This document shows positions 1 to 10,664 of a stretch of DNA of 64,000 nucleotides, piece after piece. Under the pieces are notes generated by a model. The model searched no databases, was not told where the DNA came from, and saw only the letters and a program-made list of their open reading frames with translations. The DNA lies in contig CAKOGP040002080.1 of assembly GCA_933822405.4 (NCBI GenBank), positions 62,001 to 126,000 on the forward strand, given 5' to 3'. The position numbers were made by a program, and so were the translations under genes. Positions within the stretch are counted from its first letter, which is position 1. Each line of letters begins with the position of its first letter. This DNA comes from Cylindrotheca closterium. Taxonomy: Eukaryota > Bacillariophyta > Bacillariophyceae > Bacillariales > Bacillariaceae.

Positions 1-1863
1 ATGATGGAAGGTATCTTCGACGAGGTAGAGGACGGCTCTTTACCATCAGAAGAGAAAGCCGTTGCTTCGAAACTATTGTTGACTATATCCGTAAAAGAGA
101 AGCTTTTTAGCGAGGAGCAGCGGCACATCGCACGATCGATGTTGAAACGGCTCGAGGGAGATCGCCGCCGTCGCTGCCGAACATCCGACGCCGCTGATCG
201 GGGACATACTCCATCGTCTCGGAATAGAGGTGGTGACATTGAAATTCGTGAAGAGCTGAGAATCGTTAAGAAGAGAAAGAAGCGCCGAAAGAAAGGGGAA
301 GATCCAAATATTGGAGACGACGGATACAAGGTGCATTCCGACGACGAAGAAGACTGGTCGGATGTTGGGGAAGATCTTTACGACAGCTCCGGGACGAAAA
401 GGAATACAATTAGTCGCAAGGAGGCAAACCGAAGACGTCAATGGGCTTCAGATACGGATGAAGCGACGGCTGCTGGCCGCCCATGGCCCGTCTTTCCACG
501 TACTATGGTTTCGAAAGTACTTGAAAGTCTTTTGGAAATTGTCATGAAAATTGACGAGGACAGCGGTGGCGTATTTTCGGTTCCGGTTCCCGAAGATGAC
601 TTTCCAGAGTACTATGAACAAATAAAGCAACCCATGGATTACGGTACAATGAAGAAGAAGCTGGATAATGGAGAGTATCGATCTGCCCAAGCGATGCAAA
701 AGGATTTCATTCTGGTCATGCAGAATTGTCTCAAATTTAATGCCAATGATTCGGACATTGTGAAGGAAGCAAGGGAGCAGGCTCTCATGAGACCAAAATT
801 GCTGAGAGAAGCTGCTACGAAGCATGACTTGTTCCTGGCCGAAGATGGTTCTGTCTTTGAGATTCTTGATGATGAGAAGAAGAAGGGAACTTCGGGGAAT
901 TCGGGAACTCCAAAGAAACGGCGTAGACGTAGGAAGAGGGGCCCTGATGGTGAATTGATGCCTCTTAGTGATGAGGACTCGGACGTGAAACCAAAGAAAA
1001 AACGGAAATCCAAGAAATCCCTGGGCATGGCTGATGATGCTGATTCCGGCGACGACCATGGTGATATGCCACTGTCTTCAATGAAGAGCAGAAAGAAAAA
1101 GACTCGCATCAAGATTTCTGTTCCAGCAGGCGACGGTGAAGAGACTGAGCCCAAAAGCAAGAAGCGGCAGAGGGAGGACGATGAAGATGATGAGTTTGTC
1201 GACGATGATGTGGAGGACGACAATGATGATGATGTGGAGGATCTGCCAATGCCAAAGAAACGTGGTCGAAAGTCCAAGGGTGGCAATGAAAACTCGACCA
1301 AACGAGGTCGCAAGAAGAAAGAAGCCGACACCGATGGTGACGAGGTGGATCCAGATTCCGTTAGTGCTGAGGCAGTCATTGAAGGAGAAAAAGACGAGCG
1401 TGCCAGTACGGCACTGAAAGGTGAAAGGAAACGTTTGGGTGATACCTTTGAAGATGCAAGGAAATTCTTCACAAAACGTGGTGCCTGGGAGTTGCCGTCT
1501 TCCGCTGATCCCGCCAAATTCAAAGATGTGGCGAAGAAGATGTTGTCAAAGCTCTCGATTCTTGATCGCTATTCTATTTTCGCGAAACCAGTGGATGAAG
1601 AGGAAGCTCCCGGATACTACGAAGTGGTAAAGAATCCAATTGACATCCTTGCAATCGAGTCCAAAATTGAAAACGGATCATATGGCACTGGTTCAGAGGC
1701 GTGCAAAACTTTGTATGAAGACTTTCTGCTAATGTTTGACAACTGTGCACTGTACAATGATGACGACGGCGAGGTCATTGAAGAGGCCACCCGTATATTT
1801 GGATTGCTACCTGAGACGTACGCGTCAGTTTGCGAAAGTGTCTGTCGAAAGTACCCAAAATAG
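1..1863 (+). CDS. Two-bromodomain protein (chromatin reader)
   Basis: A 620-residue protein with two bromodomains, predicted to bind acetyl-lysine on histones in the nucleus. The first spans about residues 168-270, with PMDYGTM after the ZA loop and the acetyl-lysine-contacting Asn (motif NCLKFN, about N247). The second spans about 508-610 and ends with NCALYN (about N586). Between them lies a long, highly charged linker of Lys/Arg clusters alternating with Asp/Glu runs, including AT-hook-like KKRGRKSKGG and TKRGRKKK. No catalytic domain, PHD finger or ET domain is visible, so it is not a complete BET protein. The reading frame begins at base 1 with two ATG codons, so an upstream exon outside the window cannot be excluded. 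The stop at 1861-1863 is clear. The gene is convergent with the next one. Confidence 0.85.
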   Translation: MMEGIFDEVEDGSLPSEEKAVASKLLLTISVKEKLFSEEQRHIARSMLKRLEGDRRRRCRTSDAADRGHTPSSRNRGGDIEIREELRIVKKRKKRRKKGEDPNIGDDGYKVHSDDEEDWSDVGEDLYDSSGTKRNTISRKEANRRRQWASDTDEATAAGRPWPVFPRTMVSKVLESLLEIVMKIDEDSGGVFSVPVPEDDFPEYYEQIKQPMDYGTMKKKLDNGEYRSAQAMQKDFILVMQNCLKFNANDSDIVKEAREQALMRPKLLREAATKHDLFLAEDGSVFEILDDEKKKGTSGNSGTPKKRRRRRKRGPDGELMPLSDEDSDVKPKKKRKSKKSLGMADDADSGDDHGDMPLSSMKSRKKKTRIKISVPAGDGEETEPKSKKRQREDDEDDEFVDDDVEDDNDDDVEDLPMPKKRGRKSKGGNENSTKRGRKKKEADTDGDEVDPDSVSAEAVIEGEKDERASTALKGERKRLGDTFEDARKFFTKRGAWELPSSADPAKFKDVAKKMLSKLSILDRYSIFAKPVDEEEAPGYYEVVKNPIDILAIESKIENGSYGTGSEACKTLYEDFLLMFDNCALYNDDDGEVIEEATRIFGLLPETYASVCESVCRKYPK

Positions 1864-1961
1864 GTTGCTTCTAACTTTTTGTCACCATAGTTGATGGCGT
1901 TGTTCATTTATTCGATATATTAAAATCAGGAAAGTCGTAAAATTAGTTGAAAAGGCTAGGA

Positions 1962-3899
1962 CTATAAGTTGACGCTTCTTGTCTTAATCGAGTTGTTGTC
2001 CTCCCGAAATTTCGTTAGAAGCGTCGAAATTCGGCTGGAAACTTGTGAAGCTAGTTCATCGATATCGCCGAGAGATTGTCGTCGAATATCCATATCCCAG
2101 AACTCCTCATCGTCCATGTGTCCATCCCATGCATAGTAATCTTCTTCGTCTTCGTCGGTTGACGTTGAGGCTTGAGGACTTTCGTCATCCTCCTCTATTC
2201 CCTCTTGATTTCCACCCTGGGACATGAAAGTGTCCTCGCAAGATATTTTTGACATTACTTGTGAATCATCGAAGGTTGGATCGCCAACCGTCGTTGGGAC
2301 GTGGTCCGGTAAAGCCGACATAGGGACTGGTTCAGGCAAAGCTGACATTCGAAGAAAGTCTGCTTTTGACATGTAATCAATAGTAGGTTTCAGTTGATTC
2401 GAAGCCTTTTGTGGTCTTGGGTGTGATCTATCCGAAGCCTGTTCAACCTTTCCTCTTTCACTCGAATAGTTATCACTTTTGTCCGTCTCTATCGAAGCTG
2501 GTGGAGGAGACGACATCACCATAAAGTGATCCTTAGACATGTGCCAAATCTGATTGCCCGAATGTGCATTGACTCTTTCTTGTCCTTCTTGCATATATCT
2601 TTTCGCACTTCGCTCAGCATTCTGTACTGCGCTCTTTTCATCCGTAAGGCTTGATTTGGGGCTGCACATCATCAAAAATCCTTTCGACATTTCAGAAATT
2701 GGGGGATTAAAAGAATTGGCAGCTTGTTTTCCGACAACCTCGTTGGCATGATTTTCGTTGCTTGTCGATGTGCAGTATAGACGACGGATGCTTAGATCTT
2801 GGTTTCTTTTTCGAGGTAAGTTGTTGTCAAGTGCAAGAGAGGAGGGCATGTCGCTTTCTACGGGTTCAGAAGAAGGTGCAAGGTATGATAGAGTTTGGTC
2901 AAGATAGGACTCGGTATTTTCGGTCGACGGAGATGAACGAATTCGGTAGGGAACGTTGTAATCATCATTGCCGTTGTACCGTATGGCTTCAACAGTTTGC
3001 ACCCTTTTGGAACAATGGCCACGCTCTCCCAACGTTGCATGTATGAGAGATCTTGAAGAGGCCGACTGATCCTTGGCTGTGTTTGGCTCCAACGATTCTT
3101 TTCTCTTCTTCCTTTGTTTCCTCTCATATGATTTCATTTGAAAGAACTTCTTTTGCGCCTCAGTGCTTGTTTGTGACAAAAGTGATAAGCTTGCAACAGT
3201 GGGACTAGAAGCATTCGTTCCACTGTTCAATGTTTGTCCATGGTGAATCGCGTGAAAGTCAATGAACCATGCATCAGAATCTTTTAAAAAGGATATTGAC
3301 TCGGGAATGCCTTCACCACAGCGATTTTTGTTGTTCACTTTGTCTTGAATTTGCTCATATTCCTTCCATAAGTGTTTGTATTCATCGACCATCGCCTTTC
3401 GACTTGTAACCTTTTCCTTTCGCTTGCGTCTTTGCTTGGAGCGATCTGCCAACTGCGCTTGGAGTTTTAACTTTTGGAACTGTTCAACAACTCCGGATGA
3501 CACTGCTGATGTAGGTTGCGTCTCATAGTTGACGTTGTTGGGGTCTATTTGGACCTCGATTTCATTATATGAGTTGAGAATTGGATTTTTCATCACACGC
3601 ATATTTTTTGAATGTTGCTGCTGTTGGTTCTGTTGATCAGTGGCAGCTATCTGAATGGACGAAGCAGCACGAGCATGTAATGCAGGTGACGGAAGCAAGG
3701 AAGATGGTGTAGTAGAATCCGTTTCTCTTGTCCCTGACGGCGAGAAAATAGACGGTTCTGCCGTATCATACTTTTGAATCTCGACTTTTAGTTTTTGGCT
3801 TTTGCGGGTCTTCGCTAATACCTTGGAGGAGCGAACTTTGTCTGTAGACTCTTGTTGGAAGGCATTGAGAGCAATTGCTGTGCTCTGGCACGTTCCCAT
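1962..3899 (-). CDS. Novel protein with N-myristoylation signal and repeated MSKxxF motif
   Basis: A 645-residue intronless frame with no domain I recognise. The N-terminus MGTCQST fits the N-myristoylation consensus (Gly2, Ser6) with a neighbouring Cys4 that could be palmitoylated, so membrane association is likely; this is inference. The first half is Gln/Ser rich, with a basic patch (KQRRKRKEK) near residue 155. The second half carries four spaced copies of a short motif starting MSK and followed by Phe and Met-Ser, at about residues 404, 454, 510 and 549. An acidic stretch (STDEDEEDYYAWDG) follows near residue 590, then a final probable helix. It looks like a disordered scaffold or signalling protein with repeated docking motifs. 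It is divergent from the lipase gene, sharing a 278-bp spacer. Confidence 0.7.
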   Translation of the reverse strand: MGTCQSTAIALNAFQQESTDKVRSSKVLAKTRKSQKLKVEIQKYDTAEPSIFSPSGTRETDSTTPSSLLPSPALHARAASSIQIAATDQQNQQQQHSKNMRVMKNPILNSYNEIEVQIDPNNVNYETQPTSAVSSGVVEQFQKLKLQAQLADRSKQRRKRKEKVTSRKAMVDEYKHLWKEYEQIQDKVNNKNRCGEGIPESISFLKDSDAWFIDFHAIHHGQTLNSGTNASSPTVASLSLLSQTSTEAQKKFFQMKSYERKQRKKRKESLEPNTAKDQSASSRSLIHATLGERGHCSKRVQTVEAIRYNGNDDYNVPYRIRSSPSTENTESYLDQTLSYLAPSSEPVESDMPSSLALDNNLPRKRNQDLSIRRLYCTSTSNENHANEVVGKQAANSFNPPISEMSKGFLMMCSPKSSLTDEKSAVQNAERSAKRYMQEGQERVNAHSGNQIWHMSKDHFMVMSSPPPASIETDKSDNYSSERGKVEQASDRSHPRPQKASNQLKPTIDYMSKADFLRMSALPEPVPMSALPDHVPTTVGDPTFDDSQVMSKISCEDTFMSQGGNQEGIEEDDESPQASTSTDEDEEDYYAWDGHMDDEEFWDMDIRRQSLGDIDELASQVSSRISTLLTKFREDNNSIKTRSVNL

Positions 3900-4177
3900 C
3901 TTTCAAATACTGCAGGCTTATCAAGCCGCCGCCTGGGTTGATTTTGGTTTCTCTGCTCTATCGGACCTGGTAGTATGGTTTGTCTCCTTGATTGCTGCTT
4001 GGTGTTACAGTACTGGTACCGGTACGTACCAAGTTCATGGCCGTTGGTACAGGAAAAAAACGACTGGACAATTCAAATTTTTTGAAAGTAACGGTTTGTG
4101 CGCGGGAAACAGGTACTTATGAAGTCTCATATGGGTCCAATTAGTCAACCAAGGATCTGTTCAAACACGCGCACAAG

Positions 4178-6304
4178 ATGAAGACACAAAAGCAAAGCCA
4201 ACCGAGAATGAAGCAATCCCAGTTTCAGACAATCCTTATCGGTCTACTAATATGCAGCTCGATTGTATTGCTGACCGTTGAAGCATCCATACTTTTTGTG
4301 ATTCAAGATTCAGAAGAGCAAAAGGCAGAGAAAGATCAAAACTTTTTCCAGAAATTGTTTCGTCGTCAGAAAAAGACAGGTTCCAATCCGCAACGACATT
4401 TGGGAAGCACTCAAGGCTCAAAGGATATTCCACCTGAACAAGAAATCCTTGATCAATCAGATGAATCCGAAAGTATCAAGAATGACACTATATCTGGTTT
4501 GATCGATGAACTTGGTGAAAAAGCAGCTTCTTTCTTGAAAGAAAAGGTCTTTGGACAGACCTCTGTACAAGAGTTGGAGAAAGCTCCAGGATTTTTGACT
4601 CTCTTTTCAGGGAACAACGATGGAGCTACCACTGGACGAAAAGATGAGAACTGGTATAAAAATCTTTTCGTTGACCTGTTTCCACCGGATGGAAATCAAG
4701 ATAAGGCTGGAAACACTGAAAAGAAAGACAAAATCAGTGGTCCGATGAAAGCCCTTAATAACTTCCGTGATCGGGGAAAGAATAATTTTGTTGTGCAAGA
4801 ACTTCTTCAGAAAACAACTCTCTTGGAACAGAATGCTGTCACTTCGTCGATTCCAGAAGTTCTTGGCCTATTGAAGGAGGCTGTGGACAATGCTATTAAC
4901 CAAATGACCAAGACATTCGAAAAAGTCTTATCTTCAGTAGGCCCAACAACCACAATTGCCTTGATTTACTACATAGCGAATCAAGAAGAAAGTTACACTC
5001 CCTCGTGGAAACGCCAACAGCATAGATTCTATGCGAAGATCACGCCACAAGTTGCAATAGAATTGCACGATGCCCTCTACCTATCTCAGTTGGCATATGT
5101 CAATAGCATATCTGAGTTTCGGGCAGGGCTTCACGATTTTCAACATGGAACTTGGGAGTTGGCTTATGGAAGTACTGAATCGCTGCCTGCCAAACCTGCA
5201 AATTTCCTTCTAGTTCACAAGAATCCAGCACCCTTGCATGATGCGTACTTCGAATCTGTATTGCCATGGGAGTCAAAGAAGGGAAACGAGTTACAAGTCG
5301 CCCTGGTCGTTCGAGGAACAAAGAACCTTCCTGATATCCTCGCTGATATGACACTAGATCTTGAGGACTATCGAGGTGGAAAGGCCCATGGAGGTATCTT
5401 GATTAGTGGTAGGGCCCTCGTTGACTTTTATGCTCCAAAACTCAAAGAATTGTTGAAGCACTCTGGAAGGGACGTTATCCGACTGTATATTGTGGGCCAC
5501 AGTTTGGGTGCAGGAGCTGGAGCGATTGCAGCTATGGAATTTAAAGAGTACGACTTTGTCGAGGTCGAAGCGGTCGGTTTTGGCTGCCCAGCTCTGTTAT
5601 CGCCTGAACTATCGGAGACCACCAAAGACTACATCACAACAGTGGTTGCCGACGCGGATGTTGTCCCACGAATGAGCGGAGCATCAATGGTGAATGCGAT
5701 ACTCGATTTGATTGGATTCAACTGGACAACGATGGCAAGGGAAGATTTTAAGTTCACAATGGACCGAATCGAAGAGACGACCCCCGTTGCAAATATCAAA
5801 CCTATATTGCCACCAAAAAGTCATGTGCTGAAATGGTCAGAGGAGATTTTGAACTACACAGCGACCGAAAAATTTGACCGAGTACCCATCTCATTGATAC
5901 CTCCAGGCAATTGCATCCATTTATTCCGAGATGGAGTAGGGTATACTGGATCAGTGACACCCTGCAGCTACTTCGCAAACGGCGTTGAAATTTCGAGAAC
6001 GATGGTAGATGACCACTTGGTTATGCCAGGATATCATCGTGCACTTGTCACTATGATGCGAGATTGGAACCAAGATTTCAATGTAAGCATGATGAATACT
6101 CAGTTGTTGTCTTGGCATGATTCTAACTATGGCCCTCTTTTGTCTCAAAGTTTGACTTCACCCACCCGATCGCAAAAATTCCGTGCTAGTGGCTCCTTTC
6201 GTTTTATCATTGCTTGGGGGCCCGTTTGCAGTGTGACAGTAGAGTCCGTTGAGTCGAAAAGGTCTATCTCGCGCGGATGGCATAAAATCGAAGTAGTCAG
6301 GTAG
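4178..6304 (+). CDS. Class 3 (alpha/beta hydrolase) lipase, membrane-anchored or secreted
   Basis: A 708-residue lipase of the fungal lipase/diacylglycerol lipase (Lipase_3) family, hydrolysing acyl-glycerols. A hydrophobic segment near residues 16-40 (ILIGLLICSSIVLL) acts as signal peptide or anchor. A long low-similarity region follows, and the hydrolase core lies at about 290-640. The nucleophile elbow GHSLGAG places Ser442. The acid is probably Asp494 in ADVVPRMS, and the base His613 in VDDHLVMPGY. The order Ser-Asp-His and the spacing fit the family. The C-terminal 60 residues are unassigned. The start was chosen because ATG 4178 is the first in frame and gives the signal sequence. The natural substrate cannot be read from sequence. 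Confidence 0.85.
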   Translation: MKTQKQSQPRMKQSQFQTILIGLLICSSIVLLTVEASILFVIQDSEEQKAEKDQNFFQKLFRRQKKTGSNPQRHLGSTQGSKDIPPEQEILDQSDESESIKNDTISGLIDELGEKAASFLKEKVFGQTSVQELEKAPGFLTLFSGNNDGATTGRKDENWYKNLFVDLFPPDGNQDKAGNTEKKDKISGPMKALNNFRDRGKNNFVVQELLQKTTLLEQNAVTSSIPEVLGLLKEAVDNAINQMTKTFEKVLSSVGPTTTIALIYYIANQEESYTPSWKRQQHRFYAKITPQVAIELHDALYLSQLAYVNSISEFRAGLHDFQHGTWELAYGSTESLPAKPANFLLVHKNPAPLHDAYFESVLPWESKKGNELQVALVVRGTKNLPDILADMTLDLEDYRGGKAHGGILISGRALVDFYAPKLKELLKHSGRDVIRLYIVGHSLGAGAGAIAAMEFKEYDFVEVEAVGFGCPALLSPELSETTKDYITTVVADADVVPRMSGASMVNAILDLIGFNWTTMAREDFKFTMDRIEETTPVANIKPILPPKSHVLKWSEEILNYTATEKFDRVPISLIPPGNCIHLFRDGVGYTGSVTPCSYFANGVEISRTMVDDHLVMPGYHRALVTMMRDWNQDFNVSMMNTQLLSWHDSNYGPLLSQSLTSPTRSQKFRASGSFRFIIAWGPVCSVTVESVESKRSISRGWHKIEVVR

Positions 6305-6457
6305 CAATGGAAAATTGGACACAGGAGACGACAGACGGGTCCTGGGAATCAAATACAAACGTCAGCAACATCATATCATCATCAAAAATCTTGCTTCTCG
6401 CTTTCACACCTCAACATTCTCACAATTCGGATACTACCAGGTACTGGTTGTCATACC

Positions 6458-7447
6458 ATGAGCGAAGTCTTCGATACTTTATTTGCGTACCTTTGTGGTA
6501 CATCTGCATACCATGCTGAGATTCGCACCTTCGGAATGGCGCTCCAAGGTGCCATTGCAGTCAGAAAAGGGCCAAATAAAGATGGGAAGATGCATTTTTT
6601 CCACGCCTTTGCCATGACAACAATCGCTGCCTTCGCCGGGGGCTGGTTCACTGGGCTTTGGATGGGAAAACCAACATCTATGATTGCCAGTGGAGACGTC
6701 AATGTCACATTAGCTATGATTGCGTTCATCATTGTGAACTACACACCCTTCGATATCGGATACAAGATTATGACTTCCTTGCCCGCCACTCTTGTGATAA
6801 CATCCATGGCACAGATGTTTCGTAGTATGGGAACGATTGGATTCATCTCTGTTGCTGCCAACGAATTGAAACCTTCGAAATACTACCCAACAGCGATTAT
6901 TGGCCCGATCTTGTACGGAGCTCTCCTTGGAAACATGGGAGGGTTTTTTAAAAGTGGAGTGGAGGGTTATCTCGCGAACGGGATCCCTTGGCCATTCCAA
7001 AACGGTATGTTGATTTCATATATTTTATGAATCTATTCACACTGCGCTGAACTAAATTTGTTCTTTCATTAAAAAGCCTTTTTTATTGGAACCTGGTTTC
7101 ACTTGTTTGTTCATGATGTCGAGGGACCAATCGGATCGACATTGAGGGAAACCGTGTACACGTTCGTCGATCCACGAACGCTTGGGCTTCCGGATATGGA
7201 CAATAGAGCGTTTGGAATTTTGGTGATGAATGTATTTATGCAAGTGACAGGAATCATAATGCTGCCCATATTCTTGGGACCTGCCTTCAGCCCCATCGCC
7301 GCACCAATGATTTGGATTGTGGATTTTGTCAAAAGTACTGCGGGAGAAGAGCCTACCGTCACCGGGAAGTCCCTTTCGCCTCCAGCAGCAGCCGAAGTAG
7401 CGATGGAGAAGAGAAAGAAACGGAAGAAAAAGAAGAAGAAGGCCTGA
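6458..7447 (+). CDS. TRIC family trimeric intracellular cation channel
   Basis: Two exons, 6458-7004 and 7077-7447, joined across a 72-bp intron (GTATGT...AAAAAG, phase 1), give 305 residues. The protein resembles TRIC (TMEM38) channels, monovalent cation channels of the ER/SR that balance charge during calcium release. Matching features are the hydrophobic helices throughout, the NYTPFDIGYK segment aligning with the family's WY...P.D motif, the AQMFRSMGTIGF segment where animal TRICs have KEVTRTWKIVGG, and the SKYYP...GALLGNMGG region. Splicing restores PWPFQNAFFIGTWFHLF. The C-terminus is a very basic tail (KRKKRKKKKKKA), as in animal TRICs, and may contact acidic lipids. Family assignment is from remembered motifs, not a search. 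Confidence 0.75.
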
Positions 7448-7550
7448 AATGTTGCACTTTGAAACTCAAAATTTACATGGGGAAAGATCAGTTCTATAAC
7501 TTCATTTATGTATTGTTGGCGGTTTTATATATGCATAGGTTTTCAATTTT

Positions 7551-10500
7551 TCAAGCTTCTAGCTTCATTACAATATGTTTTGCAAAAGTGTAACTTTTCT
7601 GGAGATGGAAATGTGTCAGAGTATTGAATCATTTGTGTCTCTTTGAAAGAATCCAAATCTTGACTTACCAACTCGTCAGAGTGTGATCGCAGCTCCTCCA
7701 ATAGTTGTACTTTTTCTTGGGATTCCGAAATAACATCAAGGGTTGTCTGAACAACGTAATTTGCATAGGCGTCTCGAACCATGAGTAGTACAACGCTGCA
7801 ACCGACATCGTTTGGGGACATGCCTCCTGTGGTCTCGGCGACAATCTAATTGCAAGAGCAACAACATTAGCAAAGTGGCCAAGATAACAACTCAAAACCA
7901 ACCCAATTGATCGCACCTTAAGCATCTCTCGAACAACAGCCTTTCTTTGGCTGTCGGTACCATACTTTAGCAGCTTTTCAACCACATTACTGGCGAACTT
8001 TTGCCGAGACAGGAAAAGGAGTCCATTCTCAAGTACAAAGTGCAGAATCTGTTCTCGATCACCATGTCGACCATACTGAAGAACGTGCTGGATGACATAG
8101 TTTCCATATTGATCGTCAAGAAGAGTTCTGTGGCACTCCATGATTTCATCCAATGCCCTACTCTTATCAGGCTCAACACAATGCTCCAGGATGCGTTGAA
8201 ATACACGGCAGCCGTAGGGATGACAGGAAAGTGAAGCAACATTTCGAAGGACATCATCAACGATGAAATCGATTTGCTCGTTGAAAAACGCAGCAGTCTC
8301 TCCATCACCATTAGCAAGGGCACCTTTGGACAGTTGACTCACAACTTGAATCCACTTTTGGATCACGTGGTTCCCATTCTGGTCATGGATAGAGCTAAGT
8401 ACATTGTTGTGAAATTCAGGTAGCAAGTTAAGCAACGATGGTTCATCAAGTGTCTCTAATGCCTTTTGAACAACACGACAACTGTAGCATGGAAAAAGAA
8501 TATGAGCAAGGATCAAGAAGATGCGCAAACCTACGTAGTCGACACTTCAACAAACCAAATCCACACTTACCCATACATCTGGAGAGAGAGCTCCAGCACT
8601 TCTCCTTGGAATGTCGAATAAAGTTCAGCGAGCATAGTAGGGGTACCAAAGTCGAGCAGCTTTTGAACAACGTAGTTTCCAAAGACATCATTCCTCAAAA
8701 CGCGAACTGCGGGAAGCACTTCTTGCAATACAATTTCCTTTTCGCCCAAGTCTCCAATTTCTATTCTCTGCTGAATGAATCGCGAGCCATTCTGATCTTG
8801 ACAAAAGTCAACGACGTGTCCAGTGATCTCACGAATCGTCCAGTCGCGATGGCTCTTTCTTGATTTGAACTCTGCCAAAAGCGAATCGTGGGTAGAAATG
8901 CCTTGGTTTCGTGCACGTGGCCCCACGATGGCTCCACCTCGTCTCGACTTGCTACCATTCTTTTCCTTGGAACGACCGTGTGGTGGAGTGTGCTGAGGAC
9001 CATGCGATCTATCGTCATGGATATTCGCTACAGAGAGTGGAACTCCATGAGATCCATTTGGGTTTAGAATGGTAAGAGTTTGTCCACCAGTTTGTCCATC
9101 GGGTTGCCAAAAAGCATAAGCCCCACCAAGTGCCTGCACTTGACCTCCTCCGCCTCCTTGCATTGGCATAATGTTGACATATTGTTGTCCTTCTGGCATT
9201 ACTGGTTGTGGGTACTGCATGTAGCCATAGGGTTGCGAGTTTGGATTGATGAAGATGGTATGACCAGGGGGTACTACTTGTGGGTGGACGCGACTCTGCA
9301 TTTGCGATCCATACATTTGCTGCTGTTGTTCGTATTGTGATCCGGGCATGTTGACATGCTGCACGTATGGATTGTTCTGGCGAATCCCGTCATGTGTTTG
9401 TTGTCTTTGCATGTTTTGGATCCGATTGTTATTCTGCATTCTATTGTCCTGTGGGTCCATGCCGCCCTGCATTCTATTGTCATTGTATTGCATTCTTTGT
9501 CCCCGAGACATCATTTGAGGTTGAGCTGCCTGGGGTTGGGCCATTTGATGGCGCGTGTTTTGAGGTTGCTGTGATTTGAGAGAATACAACAAACTTTGTT
9601 GGCATACGGCAGGCACAAGAGCAATACAGACACAGTTACATGACAAACTCACCATTGTTTCGTACGCATTTCTAGGCCCTCCTCGACGCATGGATACATG
9701 ATCCATTGGATCTTCGAAATTGCCGGGCCCATTCGACATCAATCCATTGCGTGGCTCAGGATAACGGCTATCCCCATTAGAATAGCCGCGACTGTCTCCA
9801 TTTCGGTAAGGATCATCACCATCCGGGAATTGATTATACATTTGCGATCGCTGTTGCTGTCGATCTTCCCGAAAGTCGCCATTTCGGTGGTTGTAATCAT
9901 CTTGGTATCCTCCTCTACTATTGGGTGACTCAGAATCGACATCTTCCTTGATCAAGTCCATGAGCGTCTTCGCCGATGGTCGGACGGCACCGGGTCGAAC
10001 GGCACCACCACCTTCCACGGATCCAAAGCGTACATGAGCTGATTTCGGAGGTTTATTACCGAGAACGCCAGTGGATGCCGCTCGTCTCTGTCCTAGTAGC
10101 AGCATATGCGATTCATCCGAACCTAGATAGGAATCTGAGAATGTGCCAACTCTGTCACTTTCTCGCTCAAGTCCAGGAGGAGGTCCCAAAGACTGAAGTG
10201 ATGGTGCTGCGGACTGAGAACGGAACTCTCCCAAAAATCGTCGGTCTACTGGTGGCGATAACGAAAGATCAGATGCCGCAGTTCTGGGTGCGGGTCGGTT
10301 GAGTGGTAGGTTTCGGAGTCTATCCGATCTATAGGAGTCATATAGTTTGGTTCCTTCCGCCGGTCTATCTAAAGGGCTCTTCTGCATGGACCGTCCAATG
10401 TTGTTGTGTAATCCCGAGCTTCCCAGATAGTGCTGCAATGATGGATTGAAGAGGTTGTATAGAACGTAAAATAGAATGAGCAAACAAAGGAATGGCAAAC

Positions 10501-10664
10501 TTGACGAATGAAAACGAAAATGACAAACTTACGGAGTCTCCTCGTATGTCTTCATCATCGGCAAACAACAGACCGGTGGCTGGTGGGGCTGAGGATGAAC
10601 GAAAGTCCATTGTGAAGTCAATATCAGGATTGAGGTAATCGGACTCCCATGTTGAGGACGCCAT
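7551..10664 (-). CDS. PUM: Pumilio/PUF RNA-binding protein
   Basis: Six exons on the minus strand: 10533-10664, 9653-10432, 8571-9568, 7917-8481, 7669-7845 and 7551-7598. All phases agree and give 899 residues. The C-terminal Pumilio homology domain (about residues 530-895) has PUF repeats recognisable by DQNGSRFIQQ, DVFGNYVVQK, GCRVVQKAL, DQNGNHVIQK, GCRVFQRIL, DQYGNYVIQ, KFASNVVEK and AYANYVVQT. It should bind UGUA-type elements in mRNA 3' UTRs to control translation or decay. The first 500 residues are low complexity, Gln/Asn/Met/Pro rich. The last exon is only 48 bp; joining it changes the end to LKSYTFAKHIVMKLEA, the normal PUF terminus, whereas reading through the 70-bp intron gives an unrelated tail. 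The start ATG at 10664 opens MASSTWESDY. Confidence 0.92.

Noticed and set aside
639..1523. 294-codon antisense frame inside the bromodomain gene
   Set aside because: It is Ser/Leu/Phe-rich shadow translation of the Lys/Asp/Glu-rich coding strand.
8567..10498. Reading the Pumilio gene as separate unspliced proteins
   Set aside because: Frames end just after consensus donors, and joining at canonical splice sites with matching phase restores continuous PUF repeats and the usual C-terminus.
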